This document shows, piece by piece, positions 12,668 to 23,355 of a DNA stretch of 64,000 bases. The position numbers and the translations under genes are program-made. The stretch is from NCBI RefSeq assembly GCF_958450345.1, contig NC_088780.1, positions 123,146,226 to 123,210,225 of the forward strand, written 5' to 3'. The notes below the pieces were generated by a model. It saw nothing but the letters and a program-made list of their open reading frames with translations, had not been told where the DNA came from and searched no databases. Within the stretch, counting starts at the first letter, position 1, and each line of letters begins with the position of its first letter. The DNA is from Calliphora vicina (Eukaryota > Arthropoda > Insecta > Diptera > Calliphoridae).

Positions 12668-13438
12668 ATTCCATATCATCGTACATGACATTTGTACGCC
12701 CATTGGGTGGAATAGATTTTGCAAAAATAAGAGTATCTGAAAAATAATATGGTCTTTATGTTCCATTCAGAGGGTACTATATTTTAAAATAATAAAAGGT
12801 TCTTTCGAAATATTGTTGTCCAAAATATTGAGCGAAATAAGGGTATATCGTACGTGACATAAAACGGAACTTATTTTGAAGATCATGTAGAAATATGAGA
12901 AAATATTCGAATCGTAAGAGGCGCTATATCTTCTTTTAATTTCTTACACTAAACGAACTATTTTTCCTTTACAATCCGTCATATTTAAATAAAAACAATG
13001 TATGGATGATTTTACAATAAATACAATTTAATATCGCACGTGACATACCGTACGTGACAGATTTTTTTCTTATAATAAAATAATATATATTCTGTAAATA
13101 TATGTATGTATACAAAAACTAAACAAATTAATAGAAAATATACATTCGGTTTCAATAAACAATTTGACAATAGCAAAAAAACAATCAGAGTCAAATTCAT
13201 TTCATACTACAAGCTAATTGGGAGCCTAGTTTTCGCCGCAATTTTAGCCTAGAACATTAAAAAATAAATATAATCAGTTTAACCTATTATTTTTGTCTTT
13301 AAAATGTTGTATTATGATCTAAATATTTTCACATAGTAACATTTTATTATTTTCTTCTATTCAAATCATCTTGAAAAAAAGTTTCAAGGGTTTTTGTGTT
13401 TTCAGTCGTGGTAGCGATTCTCATGGAATTGCCCATAT
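12668..13438. mobile_element. Inverted-repeat element with CACGTACGATAT motifs, copy 2 (opposite orientation)
   Basis: It reads as the reverse complement of 4073-4861: it opens with AATTCCATATCATCGTACAT and closes with GATTCTCATGGAATTGCCCA. Shared landmarks include GGGAGCCTAGTTTTCGCCGC (13220-13239) and two sites of ACGTGACAT. The left outer edge is shortened, possibly by the neighbouring MITE. No coding region is recognised. Confidence 0.8.
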
Positions 13439-13716
13439 GTAAATCATTGTTGAAGTTTTACATACAACACAACTATTAAAACAAAACGCTTCTATTCTTC
13501 TCCACATCATAATAAAAATATCCATCATACAATACAGTTTGTTTAACAGAATAACCTCAACAAATCTATTTATTTGCATTTTTTGCACTCTAATTTATTA
13601 TTTGTATTACAAATTATAAACTTGCGACCCAACCTCCTAAAAATCTGCAACACAAATTGTATTAAACACAACCATAAACAATTATATGCTAAATCAGACA
13701 AAATCACATACAAATA

Positions 13717-13863
13717 CAGTGCCGAACTTAAGTATTGGCACAGGATGATCATTGTTCTATAAGGTCGATTTAAAGGCCATATTGTTGACATTTTTAATAA
13801 AAATATATATTTATCAGATAGATTGATGAATTTCCTACAAAATACCACCAACTTCATTTCAAC
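13717..13863. repeat. Left terminal inverted repeat of the Tc1-like element
   Basis: It pairs with 15173-15319. The outer 30 bases are nearly identical, and the match continues to CTTCATTTCAAC at the inner end. Confidence 0.9.
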
Positions 13864-14101
13864 AATTTTGCAATATTATTTAAAAATAATAAAAAGACGA
13901 AAAATTCCACAATTCCGTAGAACAAAACTATTGGCACACTTAACCAGATTCTTCAAATTTGATCGATCTATCCACTTTTTTTCTTTGAAAATGCGATTTT
14001 ATCTTCTTTTATTTAACTGTTAATGTCAATTTGTAAAAAATGAGCACAATAATTATCAATTTTGCTGAAAATGGCTATCAAATAAAATGAAACAACAGAA
14101 T

Positions 14102-15019
14102 CTGAGCGCAAAATCATACTTCACTTGCACAATCAAGGAAAATCATATGCTGAGATTGTAGAGATTATGGAAAGAAGCCGTTTTACAATTTGGAGTATCG
14201 TGCAACGTTTTAAGGCAACATCAACACTTGAAAGTGCTAAACATACAGGTCGTCCTAGATTCTTAAGTGAGCGTAAATACAGCCATATATTCAAAAAGGT
14301 CAAGTTATGTCCAAAAATATCTTCAACACAGGTTGCTGTAGAGATTAAGGAAGAGTTTGGGAAAGAAGTTCACGCAGCAATAGCCAGAAGAGTGCTCCAG
14401 AAGACAAACTATAGTTGTCGTATTGCTAGGCGGAAACCATTTATTTCATCTGTGAACCAAAAGAAGCGTTTAGAATATGCCGTTTAGGAATTTACGTAAG
14501 CCACATGATTTTTAGCACCAAGTGCTATTCTCTGATGCAAACAAATTTAATATTTTTCGCTCTGATGGCCGTCAAACGGTATAGAAAAAAAACCAATAAA
14601 GAGCTGGAAAAACAAAATATTGCTTCAATAGTAAAACATGGTGCTGGAGAGGTAATTGTGTGTCCGCTTCAGGGGTTGTAGAGCTGGTGTTCATTGACGA
14701 AATAATGGACAAAGTGAAATATACGGATACACCTCAAGAAAAGTACAGAAAAGTTAAATTTACCATTTTCTTTCACTTTTCAACATGACAATGATCCCAA
14801 ACATTCGGCCTATACTGGACGTATGTTGCTTTCATACAATATTTCGCATGTCCTACCACACCCTCAACAATCTCCGGATCTCAACCCAATAGAGCATCTG
14901 TGGGAAGAGCTAGATAAGCGAGTGAAAAAGGCATTAGTTGAATAATGGCAAAGTATTGGGTTAGATATCACAAACAAGTTGGTAGATTCATGCCTAAGCT
15001 ACTCGAGGCAGTTATAAAG
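14102..15019 (+). pseudogene. Tc1-family DD34E-type transposase, broken
   Basis: The longest open part (to the stop at 14485-14487) has the N-terminal paired-type helix-turn-helix: LHNQGKSYAEI-EIMERSR-TIWSIVQRF then GRPRFLSERK, a GRPR linker. After stops and shifts the catalytic core continues in pieces: VLFSDANKFNIFRSDGRQTV (first Asp, about 14522-14580), the VKHGAGEVIVCP region (about 14631-14670), HDNDPKHSAYTGRM (second Asp, about 14783-14824) and SPDLNPIEHLWEELDKRVKK (third residue Glu, about 14873-14932). Stops within and between these blocks make it a pseudogene. The catalytic residues themselves can still be read. It would have cut and moved the element by its inverted ends. Confidence 0.92.
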
Positions 15020-15172
15020 CAAAAATCACTTGCAACTATATATTAAATTTTGCAATATTGCTTCCTAAATGAAATGTTTTTTTAGCTTTTAATGAAGTGT
15101 GCCAATAATTTTGTTCATTGAAATTAAGTATTTTTATGTAGTTTTGTTATTAATAAATAGTGGTATTAAATT

Positions 15173-15319
15173 GTTGAAATGAAGTTGTTTATATTTTGCA
15201 GGAAATTCATTAGTCTATCTGGTAAATATATTTTTTTATTAAAAATCTCTACAATACGGCCTTTAAATAGTCCTTAAAGTAAAATGAGCATCCTGTGCCA
15301 ATACTTAAGTTCGGCACTG
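15173..15319. repeat. Right terminal inverted repeat of the Tc1-like element
   Basis: Complement of 13717-13863. It ends ACTTAAGTTCGGCACTG immediately before the TA. Confidence 0.9.
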
Positions 15320-15321
15320 TA

Positions 15322-16208
15322 CATATAACAGCAACAAATTATTTTATAAATTTTGAAAATTTGTTCAAATATAAACAAAAAACTCAAACAACAACTAAAT
15401 ATGCATAATAGGGCTATAACCAAATTTTGGACCTACCACCACGCGTTGGCAAAAGTTGTGTTATTTACGATAACATTTTTTTTCCCGTCATTTTGGAATA
15501 TAAACGATTTTTTAAAGTCAACATTTTTTCAAATTCCAAATATAGATTCGAGCAAGCTTTATATATTTAAACTATGTGCGTTTTTTGGATAAAAACAAAA
15601 TAAAAAAAATTATCTCCAAACTTTACCGCGTTTTGTGGTTGAACTTATTTGAAAACCGCGAAAATGTAATAACATTTTTTCAAATAACTTTCAATCGTCT
15701 ATTTGACTATGATTGGGCATTTTTGATATTTGAAAAAAAAATTTTAAAAAGTTATGCCCTAATGTACAATGTAAAATAGATAAATATAAAACACTGCCAG
15801 AGAACTCAATGCTAAAAAAAAAAACTATTGTATTCTAGAGTGAAATAAACTTTGTTGTTGGATAATTGAATTGTGGTGTGTGTTTTAAACAAATCAAATT
15901 TGTTTTTATACCGACTTTTGGTACCAGCTTTTAAAGCTAAATTTTACAATTTGTTGAGAAGAAACGAAAAATGCCGAAACGAAAATTGTCAATAATATTT
16001 GGCCATACTATATTGAAAATTCTCCAGAATTTCGAAATTTGCCTTATTTTGGTTTTTGTATAGGATTAAAGTTCATATTTTTAATAGATGCTTTTAGAAC
16101 TGTTAGTCAGATTTTATCATGTTTGATCTCATATTAAAGCTAAATGATTCAGGATATAGCTTAAAAAGTCCTTAAGTTCTTAATTAAAGGATATCTCCCA
16201 AAAAGCCA
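15322..16208. other. Gene-free stretch
   Basis: Two AT-rich frames (15353-15592, 15576-15779) have Phe/Lys/Asn-rich translations that match no family I know. They have no context to support a gene. Confidence 0.5.
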
Positions 16209-16600
16209 TCTTCTATTTTTCAAAAACTAGCGGATACCCAGCATGTGCTACTACGCTAAAAATTCTTTATTAATCGAGGGGGTTTATTCTAATAAACATA
16301 TTTCTATCATATTAATGTACACAAAATATAATTTTGTAAAAAAAAAGATAGAAAGATTCCATTTAAATTTAATTTCTGGGATAATGGATACAAAAAAGTA
16401 CCAAAAAGAGCAATCATCTGACCCCTTATTTCAAAAAAGTGCCAAAATCCATTTGAATTTTTTTTTAGAAGGACAACAATTCCATTTAAATTAACTTTCT
16501 TGGATATGAGATACAAAAAAGTACTAAAACTTGGGTTTCGCCCGTTTTATCCCCTTAAAATTACAAAAAAATCAAAAAGTACCACAAACCTGTCCACTTA
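16209..16600. repeat. Unclassified dispersed repeat with an internal direct repeat
   Basis: TTCCATTTAAATT-AATTTCT-GGATA-GATACAAAAAAGTAC occurs twice, at about 16356-16411 and 16479-16530, with mismatches. The opening ACTAGCGGATACCCAGCATG looks like a repeat edge but I could not find a matching end. The two frames here are shadows of these repeats. Confidence 0.45.
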
Positions 16601-16601
16601 T

Positions 16602-17203
16602 TATACCCTTCACCTTCGTGAGAAGGGTATATATAAGTTTGTCATTCCGTTTGTAATTTCTACATTTTTCATTTCTGACCCTATAAAGTATATATATTCT
16701 GGATCCTTATAGATAGCGGAGTCGATTAAGCCATGTCTGTCTGTTGAAATCAATTTTCTGAAGACCCCAGATATCTTCGGGATCCAAATCTTCAATAATT
16801 CTGTCAGACATGCTTTCGAGAAGTTTGCTATTTAAAATCAGCAAAATCGGTCCTTAAATAACGGAGATATGAGCAAAAAACCGGGACAACCTAGATTTTT
16901 GACCTATTTTTGATCTATATATGGATTACTAAGTCATTAATATAGACAATATGGATATCTAATGATAGATATTTCAAAGTCCATTGCAACGATGTAGATA
17001 AGGCTATAGTAAGTTTGACCTACAATAGGTCAAAATCGGGAAAAATATTTTTTAAACCGATTTTTTTTGTCATATTTTTTTAAAAAAAAAAAAAAAAAAT
17101 TTTTTTTGTTTACCTAAAAATATTTAAAAAAAATTATTTTAAAGTATAATTTGGTGAAGGGTATATAAGATTCGGCACAGCCGAATATAGATCTCTTACT
17201 TGT
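16602..17203 (+). mobile_element. DINE-1/INE-1-like (Helentron-type) repeat, plus orientation
   Basis: It starts with a hairpin, TATACCCTTCACC-GTGAGAAGGGTATA (16602-16631). The 5' block has GACCCTATAAAGTATATATA and GCCATGTCTGTCTGTTGAA, features shared with Drosophila INE-1. It ends with a hairpin, TTCGGCACAGCCGAA (17171-17185), followed by ATAGATCTCTTACTTGTT. A homopolymer-rich stretch precedes the 3' hairpin. No coding. Homologous copies: 52651-53610 (minus) and 57560-57953 (plus, 5'-truncated). The assignment uses known INE-1 architecture from memory, not a search. Confidence 0.8.
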
Positions 17204-17373
17204 TTTTTGCATAAATTTAGATTAAGTTCCACTTTTAGTGCTATCTTTATTAGTTTTGGAGGTGCCGATTTTACACATTTTTACCCCCTTGATATTCGAA
17301 TTTCCAAAAATCCCTTCTTAGTGAATTTACACATCGTGTGAGGTACCTACATACAACATTTCAAGTCATATGC

Positions 17374-17548
17374 CACTGCTACACGTTCATTATATATTGA
17401 CCGCGATCCAGTATCGCGATATTTATTGAACGTGTATCATGCAGTATTGATGGATCGCGATTCAAATCGCAGAATAACCTAATTTTGCGTGATCCATTAC
17501 AATGGATCTGGTGATCCAAATATCACATATATATTGAATGTAGCAGTG
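17374..17548. mobile_element. Short MITE with CACTGCTACA ends
   Basis: Left CACTGCTACACGTTCA and right GAATGTAGCAGTG are an inverted pair about 175 bp apart, with ATATATTG next to both. GATCC and CGCGAT motifs repeat inside. Flanks TCAAGTCATATGC and CCATACAAATTT read like a once-continuous sequence, but the exact duplication is uncertain. Confidence 0.65.
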
Positions 17549-18455
17549 CCCATACAAATTTTTAAAAGTTCCAATTTGGGAAAAATTATTATCATAGGGG
17601 TATATACGTATAAGAACGATATCCCGATATTTTTTTTTATTTTTTTTCATAAAAATAGGATATTGCATGGGCCTACCATGATTTTGGTGCCGTCAAAACT
17701 AAATCTGATTTTAAGTATATTCGATAACCTGATTCATTTTTCAAAGCTACGTGTAGTTTTCGAGATATTGCAGGGGTCAAAAATGAAAATAAACATTTTA
17801 CAGGATAGAATATCCTATTATAGATTGTCTGTGTTGTTGTTAGGTTGTTAGTCCACTCCAGTGTGATACTCCAACCGTAATCTAACATTATATGTATTTA
17901 TATATCTTTTAAATCTTGATGGAAACATTCTCCTTGTTTTTCGCTATACAATCCATGATTTTCCGGAAACTTGTTTAAATTGCTTTTATGCTCATATTAA
18001 TTAAAATTCCTCGTAATTTGCAGTCTTAAGTCTTTCATGTGTAATGATCGCAAAATGATATGAAGTCCAGATTGTTTAAAACAGCGTTTAATTGTATCTG
18101 CATCGAAATCAATTCCGTAACATTTTTTGATATGTTTTTTTAACTTCACGCTACTTTATTTGAATTTCTGTCAAACTTAAATTGATGTACTGTTCGTGGC
18201 TAACTTTCCACTTTTGCAGTGGACAGTTTCGCATCTGCCCACCCCAGATAAAAATTTGGAAAGTCGCAGAAAGATTTTTTTGGATTTGTAGATTGTTCCG
18301 TTAAGAGATTCCTGTGCCCTAGAATATTAATTATGGGGTTTTTGGAACCCAAAAAGTTAAAAAATATTCCAATGCCAATCGTACAACGGAGCACATATAA
18401 TGTTTGGTTTTTATAAGCTAAAATAATGGAGTAAAATCAGCGCAAACATTCTTAT
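17549..18455. other. Gene-free stretch
   Basis: Frames at 17489-17851 and on the opposite strand have no recognisable domain. I see no element ends. Confidence 0.5.
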
Positions 18456-18461
18456 CATAGA

Positions 18462-18599
18462 GGCATTAATATTAGTTCTGCTAGTTGCGAAAGAAGTTTC
18501 TTATCTATGCGTAGAATAAAACAATGGTTACGCAGTGCAATGCTTCAGGAACGATTTTCAAATTTAGCAGTTTTTTTCAATTCAATTCTTTATTTATAA
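18462..18599 (+). pseudogene. hAT transposase C-terminal fragment
   Basis: A 45-codon open stretch reads NISSASCERSFLSMRRIKQ followed by WLRSAMLQERFSNLAV. SSASCERSFS-MRRIK-WLRS-M-QERFSNL is the conserved C-terminal dimerisation region (hAT family, Pfam PF05699 type) in the subgroup related to zinc-finger MYM-type proteins. Upstream sequence is not open, so only this end survives. The stop at 18597-18599 follows closely, as at a natural C-terminus. The last third of the fragment lies in the hairpin at 18545-18700. Confidence 0.88.
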
Positions 18600-18700
18600 A
18601 ATTATTTGTACAAAGGCATATATATACGCCTTTGTACAAATAGTTTTATAAATAAAGAATTGAATTGAAAAAAACTGCTTAATTTGAAAATCGTTCCTGA
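18545..18700. repeat. Near-perfect palindrome duplicating a hAT 3' end
   Basis: The arms TCAGGAACGATTTTCAAATT ... and ... AATTTGAAAATCGTTCCTGA pair along about 75 bases each, with the centre at about 18622 (GCATATATATACGCC) and only a few mismatches. The left arm continues the transposase frame; the right arm is its reverse complement with no upstream coding sequence. This looks like an inverted duplication of the gene's tail. Confidence 0.93.
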
Positions 18701-19717
18701 TTAGAGTTAAATTAAAAAAATTTGATTTGCGGGTATCATCATTTTTCTGAAGGTTTTTGCGTAAATAAAAATAAAAAAATGTTCACTCCTTGTGGTGGTT
18801 CGACACATCTAAAGACGCGGATTTTGAGCACATTTTTCTGTATAGCAAAAACGGTTGAATATACTGCAAATATGATTTCACCAATGGATTCTGCATTTAA
18901 AATTAATACAATTGATGTTTTTTGAATTCCTAAAAATAGTTCCACTAACTCACAACAGGGGGCGCAATAATAGTCTAGCTACGCTTATGGTGTTGTTAAC
19001 CATACAATGGGTTATATTTGAGAAAAATCTTTAGAAAATGGAAGATAATTATTTTGAGATATGCTTTGTTCAAGGACTAATTTTTGGTTGAATATCCTGT
19101 GTTAAAAAAAGGATTTTTAGAAACTAAGGATTAAAATTGAAACTAAACAATTTTGCACTATTATTATATAAAAATTGAACTTTAAACCTCGATAATAGAC
19201 AAACCAAAGCGAATTTATGATTATAAAGAACCAGTATACCAAGATTTAACAAATGTTTAACTGGTAAGCTCCGATGCCTTGTTGAAAAATTCGGTTTTCT
19301 CCCTAATAGAATACTTTGCAGTATTGTATATACATATATATAAATTTGTTATTTAAATATTTTTTTCATAGTTAAATATAAATAACAAAATAACCAAATA
19401 ACCTAAGCTTCAATGTACTGTTCGCAATATTTAAATAAATATTGTGTGTTTTTTTTTTTGTAAGTTTAAATAATAACGTACAATGCAGTGGTTATTTGTT
19501 GCTTTTGTGTTACAATTTTCTTTTTACAAATAAAACCGCATTTGAAAAAAATATATAACAAATAATAGTAAAACACGTAATGCTCAACTTTAACCGCAAA
19601 CCTTTTGAAAAAAAAGCATAAAAATAAATTAGAAAAAAGAGAAAATAGAAACCACAGCACTGTGGGACATGATTTTTAAGCACAAACAAAAATTTAAGTT
19701 TAAAAACATACAAGAGC
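18701..19717. other. Gene-free stretch
   Basis: AT-rich with short frames on both strands (18722-18945, 19466-19734) that overlap each other and show no domain. Confidence 0.5.
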
Positions 19718-20036
19718 ACGGAAATTGAAGTCAAATTTTATAAAAAAAATACGTTTCGTCATCTATTATGCAGCAGTTAGCATAATAGATGACGAAACGT
19801 ATGTTCTGGAAAATTTTCAAGGGAATGTTGTAGAAGAGTTTAGGACCCAGAAGCAGACAATTTTCCCAAAAAGTTCTTCGCATGGCAAGCAGTATGCAGT
19901 TGCGGCAAAGGAAGCCAAACATTTGTTACAAAGGATGCTTCCATTCATAAGACTTCTTAATGTGGCAGAAAGCACTATAAAAAGCTTAATGAAAGGATTC
20001 CCAGAAAAGGATCATAAATTCATCACTATTGATTAA
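19718..20036 (+). pseudogene. Tc1/mariner-superfamily transposase, internally deleted
   Basis: The frame contains SIIDDETYV (first catalytic Asp region), then KSSSHGKQYAVAAKEAKHL and RMLPFIR, then jumps to ESTIKSLMKGFPEKDHKFIT and a stop. The blocks that should lie between (the FWPDLA motif and the RPIE-W motif) are missing, so it is a deletion relic. The same family is at 56529-57148, where FWPDLA survives, and a C-terminal relative is at 39158-39439. The N-terminal part of the frame (19725-19778) is replaced by the palindrome at 19749-19802. Confidence 0.8.
19749..19802. repeat. Perfect 22-bp-arm hairpin over the catalytic DD codons
   Basis: ATACGTTTCGTCATCTATTA-TG, loop CAGCAGTTAG, then the exact complement. 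The right arm encodes IIDDETY of the transposase; the left arm is a reversed copy. Confidence 0.95.
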
Positions 20037-20052
20037 AACTATAAAAATAATA

Positions 20053-20613
20053 TGGGTCCTCATGTAAACGCTTTAAATGCCTCGTAATCAGTGCAATCTG
20101 TGCATTTTTACACTCTCGCAAATGAACTGTAAAAAAATGTATGGAAATTCGTTTGCACAACAATTTAGGCTCGCAAACTTGAATTTATTGTGCATTTGAT
20201 GAATCAGCTGCTTTTGTTTACTTTTATTTATAAGAAATAAAAATCAAATAAAATATTAATATTTTGTGCATGTGAAAATTGTGTAACTTTGGAACAGAAT
20301 GATTGGATTGAATGGCACTGTATATGAAAGCATTAACCAACAGCTAGAATATAAACAAAATCTTTCAAAATATGTATACCATCGTTAGTTCCTAAGATTT
20401 AACTTTCATTTAACAATTTTATAATTAAAATTTATACAATTTGAAAAAAAAAAATTGTTAAAGCTTTTGTTGAATTTATTTTTATTTGATATTTTTATGA
20501 AATATAAATTTTCTCTAGAAACTTGCAATTGAAAAGTTGGGTTCATGAAACACATTGCGCAAACTTGCACATTTGCACAAATGGGAAACTTAAGCGTTTA
20601 AATGAGTACCCTA
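20053..20613. mobile_element. hAT-like element with TTTGCACA motifs (probable)
   Basis: Left GGGTCCTCATGTAAACGCTT and right AAGCGTTTAAATGAGTACCC are an inverted pair with a few mismatches. TTGCACA, CGCAAACTTG and GTGCATTTG motifs cluster inside both ends. The flanks (AAATAATA, AAATATTT) agree at only 6 of 8 bases, so the duplication is weak. No coding. Confidence 0.6.
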
Positions 20614-20834
20614 AATATTTTTTGTAAATTGTTAAAAAATCAAAACATATGTTTAGTGGTTTAATTTTTTTTAGCATTTATGTATGTTAAGATTTTTTCG
20701 AACTCACTCCTTACTCTGTATCATCAATTTCAATGGTAAAAAGGTGGTTTACTGAATTTTGTTGTGGCCGTAAGTTGCCGAAAGTTCTGGATGACCAGTT
20801 GAGGTATCTAGTAGATACTATCTACATACGAAAC

Positions 20835-21786
20835 GGTACCGTAAAATAGCTCCCAATTGAAATATCTCCCAATGAAATAATTGTCATCAAAAATTAAATA
20901 ATTCCCAAACTTGAAAAATGAAATAGCCAAAGGGTAAAATGAAATTACTCCCAATAATCGGCGGTTTCATAATTTTAAAAAGATTGGTCCCAAAAAAGCG
21001 AAATAACTCCCAATAGAAATGAAATAATTCCCAATCTGCAAAAGTGAAATTATTCTTCGCTTACCAAACATTTTTTGCATTGCGGGCCTATAGCGTAGCA
21101 CAAAATTTGTTTTGCATTGCCTTCGGCCGGTCGCTAAGGTTTTCTCCTCTGGGGTGTAACAAAAACTGGCTTCGCTCAGAAAAGTTTTTTGCATTGCCGG
21201 CCTTCGGCCGTGCGCTAAGGTTTTCTCCTCCGGGGTGTATCAAAATCTGGCTTCGCTCAGAAAAGATTTCTTTCATTGTAGATAGGTTTTACAATATTTC
21301 AGAAAGCCGATTTTCATTTCGCACCAGATTAAGAAATCGTTGCAACCTGACAAAGGCTGACGATGTAAAAATAATCTTTTCTGAGCGAATCTGGTTTTTG
21401 ATACACCCCAGAGGAGAAAACCTTTGCGCTCGGCCGAAGGCCGGCAATGCAAAAAACTTTTCTGAGTGAAGCCAGTTTTTGATATTTATGGGTTCTGATT
21501 TTGCAAAGTAGAACCCCACAAATTTAAATAACTCCCAATACAGTGAAATAACTCCTAATTCCCAAAATAAAATGAAATAAAACCCAACAAAAATTTCATT
21601 GGGAGTTGTTTCATTGGGAGTTATTGCATTATGAAATAACTCCCAACAAAAAATTATGAAATAACTCCTTATGCGTTAGGAGTTGTTTCATTATGAAATA
21701 AGTCCTAAGTTGTATGAAAAATTTCTTGGGTGTTATTTAATTTTTTCGTGGGGAGTTATTTCATTTGGGTGTTATTTCACGGTACC
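20835..21786. mobile_element. GGTACC-ended element with GAAATAACTCCCAA repeats
   Basis: Ends GGTACCGTAAAATAGCTCCCAA and TTGGGTGTTATTTCACGGTACC are inverted. Flanks ATACGAAAC and ACACGAAAC agree at 8 of 9 bases. The motif GAAATAACTCCCAA or its complement recurs at least ten times inside both ends (20850-21045, 21525-21780). The middle is GC-richer and modular (see next entry). No transposase. A diverged relative enters the window at base 1. The 8-9 bp duplication fits hAT or Mutator-like elements; I cannot choose. Confidence 0.75.
21044..21500. repeat. GC-richer inverted modules in the GGTACC-ended element
   Basis: A module of roughly 80 bases (TGCCGGCCTTCGGCCG-GCGCTAAGGTTTTCTCC-GGGGTGTATCAAAA-TCTGGCTTCGCTCAGAAAA) occurs twice in one direction (21100-21265) and once or more inverted (21378-21475). 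GGCCTTCGGCC is a hairpin in each. Frames of 141 and 76 codons on opposite strands are repeats of the same module and not genes. Confidence 0.85.
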
Positions 21787-22545
21787 ACACGAAACAATTG
21801 ATTTAATACACATTTTTTATCTACTTAAAAAATTAGCAGACAGTTGTTTGGTAATACGAACTTTTTAGGGGAGAAAATGGGTAAAAACTTTTTTTTTGGT
21901 ACCAACATAAAATTAAATTTCAAAACGTATTATTTAATTATTAATAAATCGAACCCTTTAAGAGTAAAAATTGTGTTTATTTTTGATACCTTTTTCATAA
22001 ATTAATGGTTTTCTGTATAGACATATGAATATTTTAATAAAATTTTTATAATTTCATTGGGTTGAAAAAAGTTCCAAGAATGGGTAAAAACGGGAAACAC
22101 ATTTTGTTTGAAATTATCAAGACAATTTTGATAATGTTTTAAACATTGGTTCCTGCAAATATACAAATATTTTTTGTATAAAAAACTCAAATATCTTGTA
22201 GACAAATCCGGATAAACAATTTGGTACTTTTTTTTAAATATCAATACAGGTTTGTAAATTCAAACTTGATGGGTGGTGCTCAAGAATGAAAAGTTACTTT
22301 TTCTCCTAATGGTACTTTTTTAATATTATAAATTATTAAACCTATCTACATAGGGAGAACTAATGGTACTTTTTCGTTCTTCTAATGCTACTTTTTGAGT
22401 ATGAGAATACAGAGGAGGTAATTATTGGTACTTTTTCTTATTCTTCTTTACAGTCTAAAAGGGACGATCCTAACAATGGGTGTCTCGACGTTTTTATATG
22501 GCATCATAATTCTTTATAGATTATTTGTTATTAGAGATTCGAAGG
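21787..22545. other. Gene-free stretch with a small tandem motif
   Basis: TAATGGTACTTTTT-type motifs recur four to five times at 22287-22430. I see no ends or coding around them. Confidence 0.5.
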
Positions 22546-23355
22546 TAGGGTAGAAGGGGGATCAATCGCCATAGGGGCACATCTGCCAACACCGAATAAC
22601 TGAAAAACCGAGTAATGTATTTTGTTACATTATCAAGTTATGTTTTCGTTTATCGATTATTTATCATCCCTGAAAGTTGGAAAGTTTAATTTTTATATGA
22701 TGTGAGGCAGACGCTATTAATGGGTTTTCAACAAGCTTTGAAAATATTTCAGCGTGTGAATTTTTTGTGCTAACTTCTTTAGTTTTTGTGATACAAAAAA
22801 GATATTGGTTTGGTGGTAGATCAGTAATAGTGAACAATAAGTGACAATAGTTTTTTCGGCCATTTAATTTGAAGTACGAAGAAAATTTATATTAAACATC
22901 ATATCTCCCCCTGGGGCACATGCGCCAGATACAAGGAATCCATTTGATGTAGAGCAAAATGTTGATAAAATATAGAAAAATTCAGTCACAATTTCTTTAA
23001 TTTTTTGTTAAGTTATCTGAAATAAACAATAAACACCTTTATCATACTTTCATTTGTGAATTAAGGAATAAAACAGTAAAATTCATTTATATTTTTTTAT
23101 TTTATTTTACAAATGACAAATCTGCCCCACCCCTTTGGCGTGGGGTGGGGTGGTTTCGCCGTTTTTGGTCAGTCTAGAAATGTTAAAAAAATATGTATAT
23201 TAAGATGAGATAGGCAAGATTGAAATGATAAAAACTAAAGCCAACATATCTAAGTATCCGAAACAAAAAATTAAAAAAAAATTAAGAAAATGTATTGTGG
23301 TTTTAATTTGAGATCACCACAAAAAAAAGTGGCGTATGGCCCTCCTTCTACCCTA
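22546..23355. mobile_element. TAGGGTAGAAGG-ended element
   Basis: Left TAGGGTAGAAGGGGGATC and right CCCTCCTTCTACCCTA are inverted and fit the hAT terminal form TAGGG. GGCACAT-TGCC / GGGGCACATGCGCC type motifs recur (about 22575, 22912, 23115). Flanks TTCGAAGG and CATAAATA do not match, so no target duplication supports it; rearrangement or age could explain that. No transposase is visible. Confidence 0.6.

Larger units (their letters stand above)
13717..15319 (+). mobile_element. Tc1-like transposon, full length but inactive
   Basis: The element is 1603 bp with long inverted ends of about 147 bp (13717-13863 and 15173-15319) starting CAGTGCCGAACTTAAGTATT, and a TA duplication at 13715-13716 and 15320-15321. 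Between them lies a decayed DDE transposase gene. Size, TA target and ends are typical of Tc1-like elements. The two ends differ at several positions (for example AAGGTCGATTTAAAGGCC against the right-end equivalent), so the copy is not recent. Confidence 0.92.

Noticed and set aside
21044..21519. 141-, 76-, 75- and 62-codon frames on both strands
   Set aside because: They are translations of the inverted 80-bp modules of the GGTACC-ended element, open on both strands for that reason.
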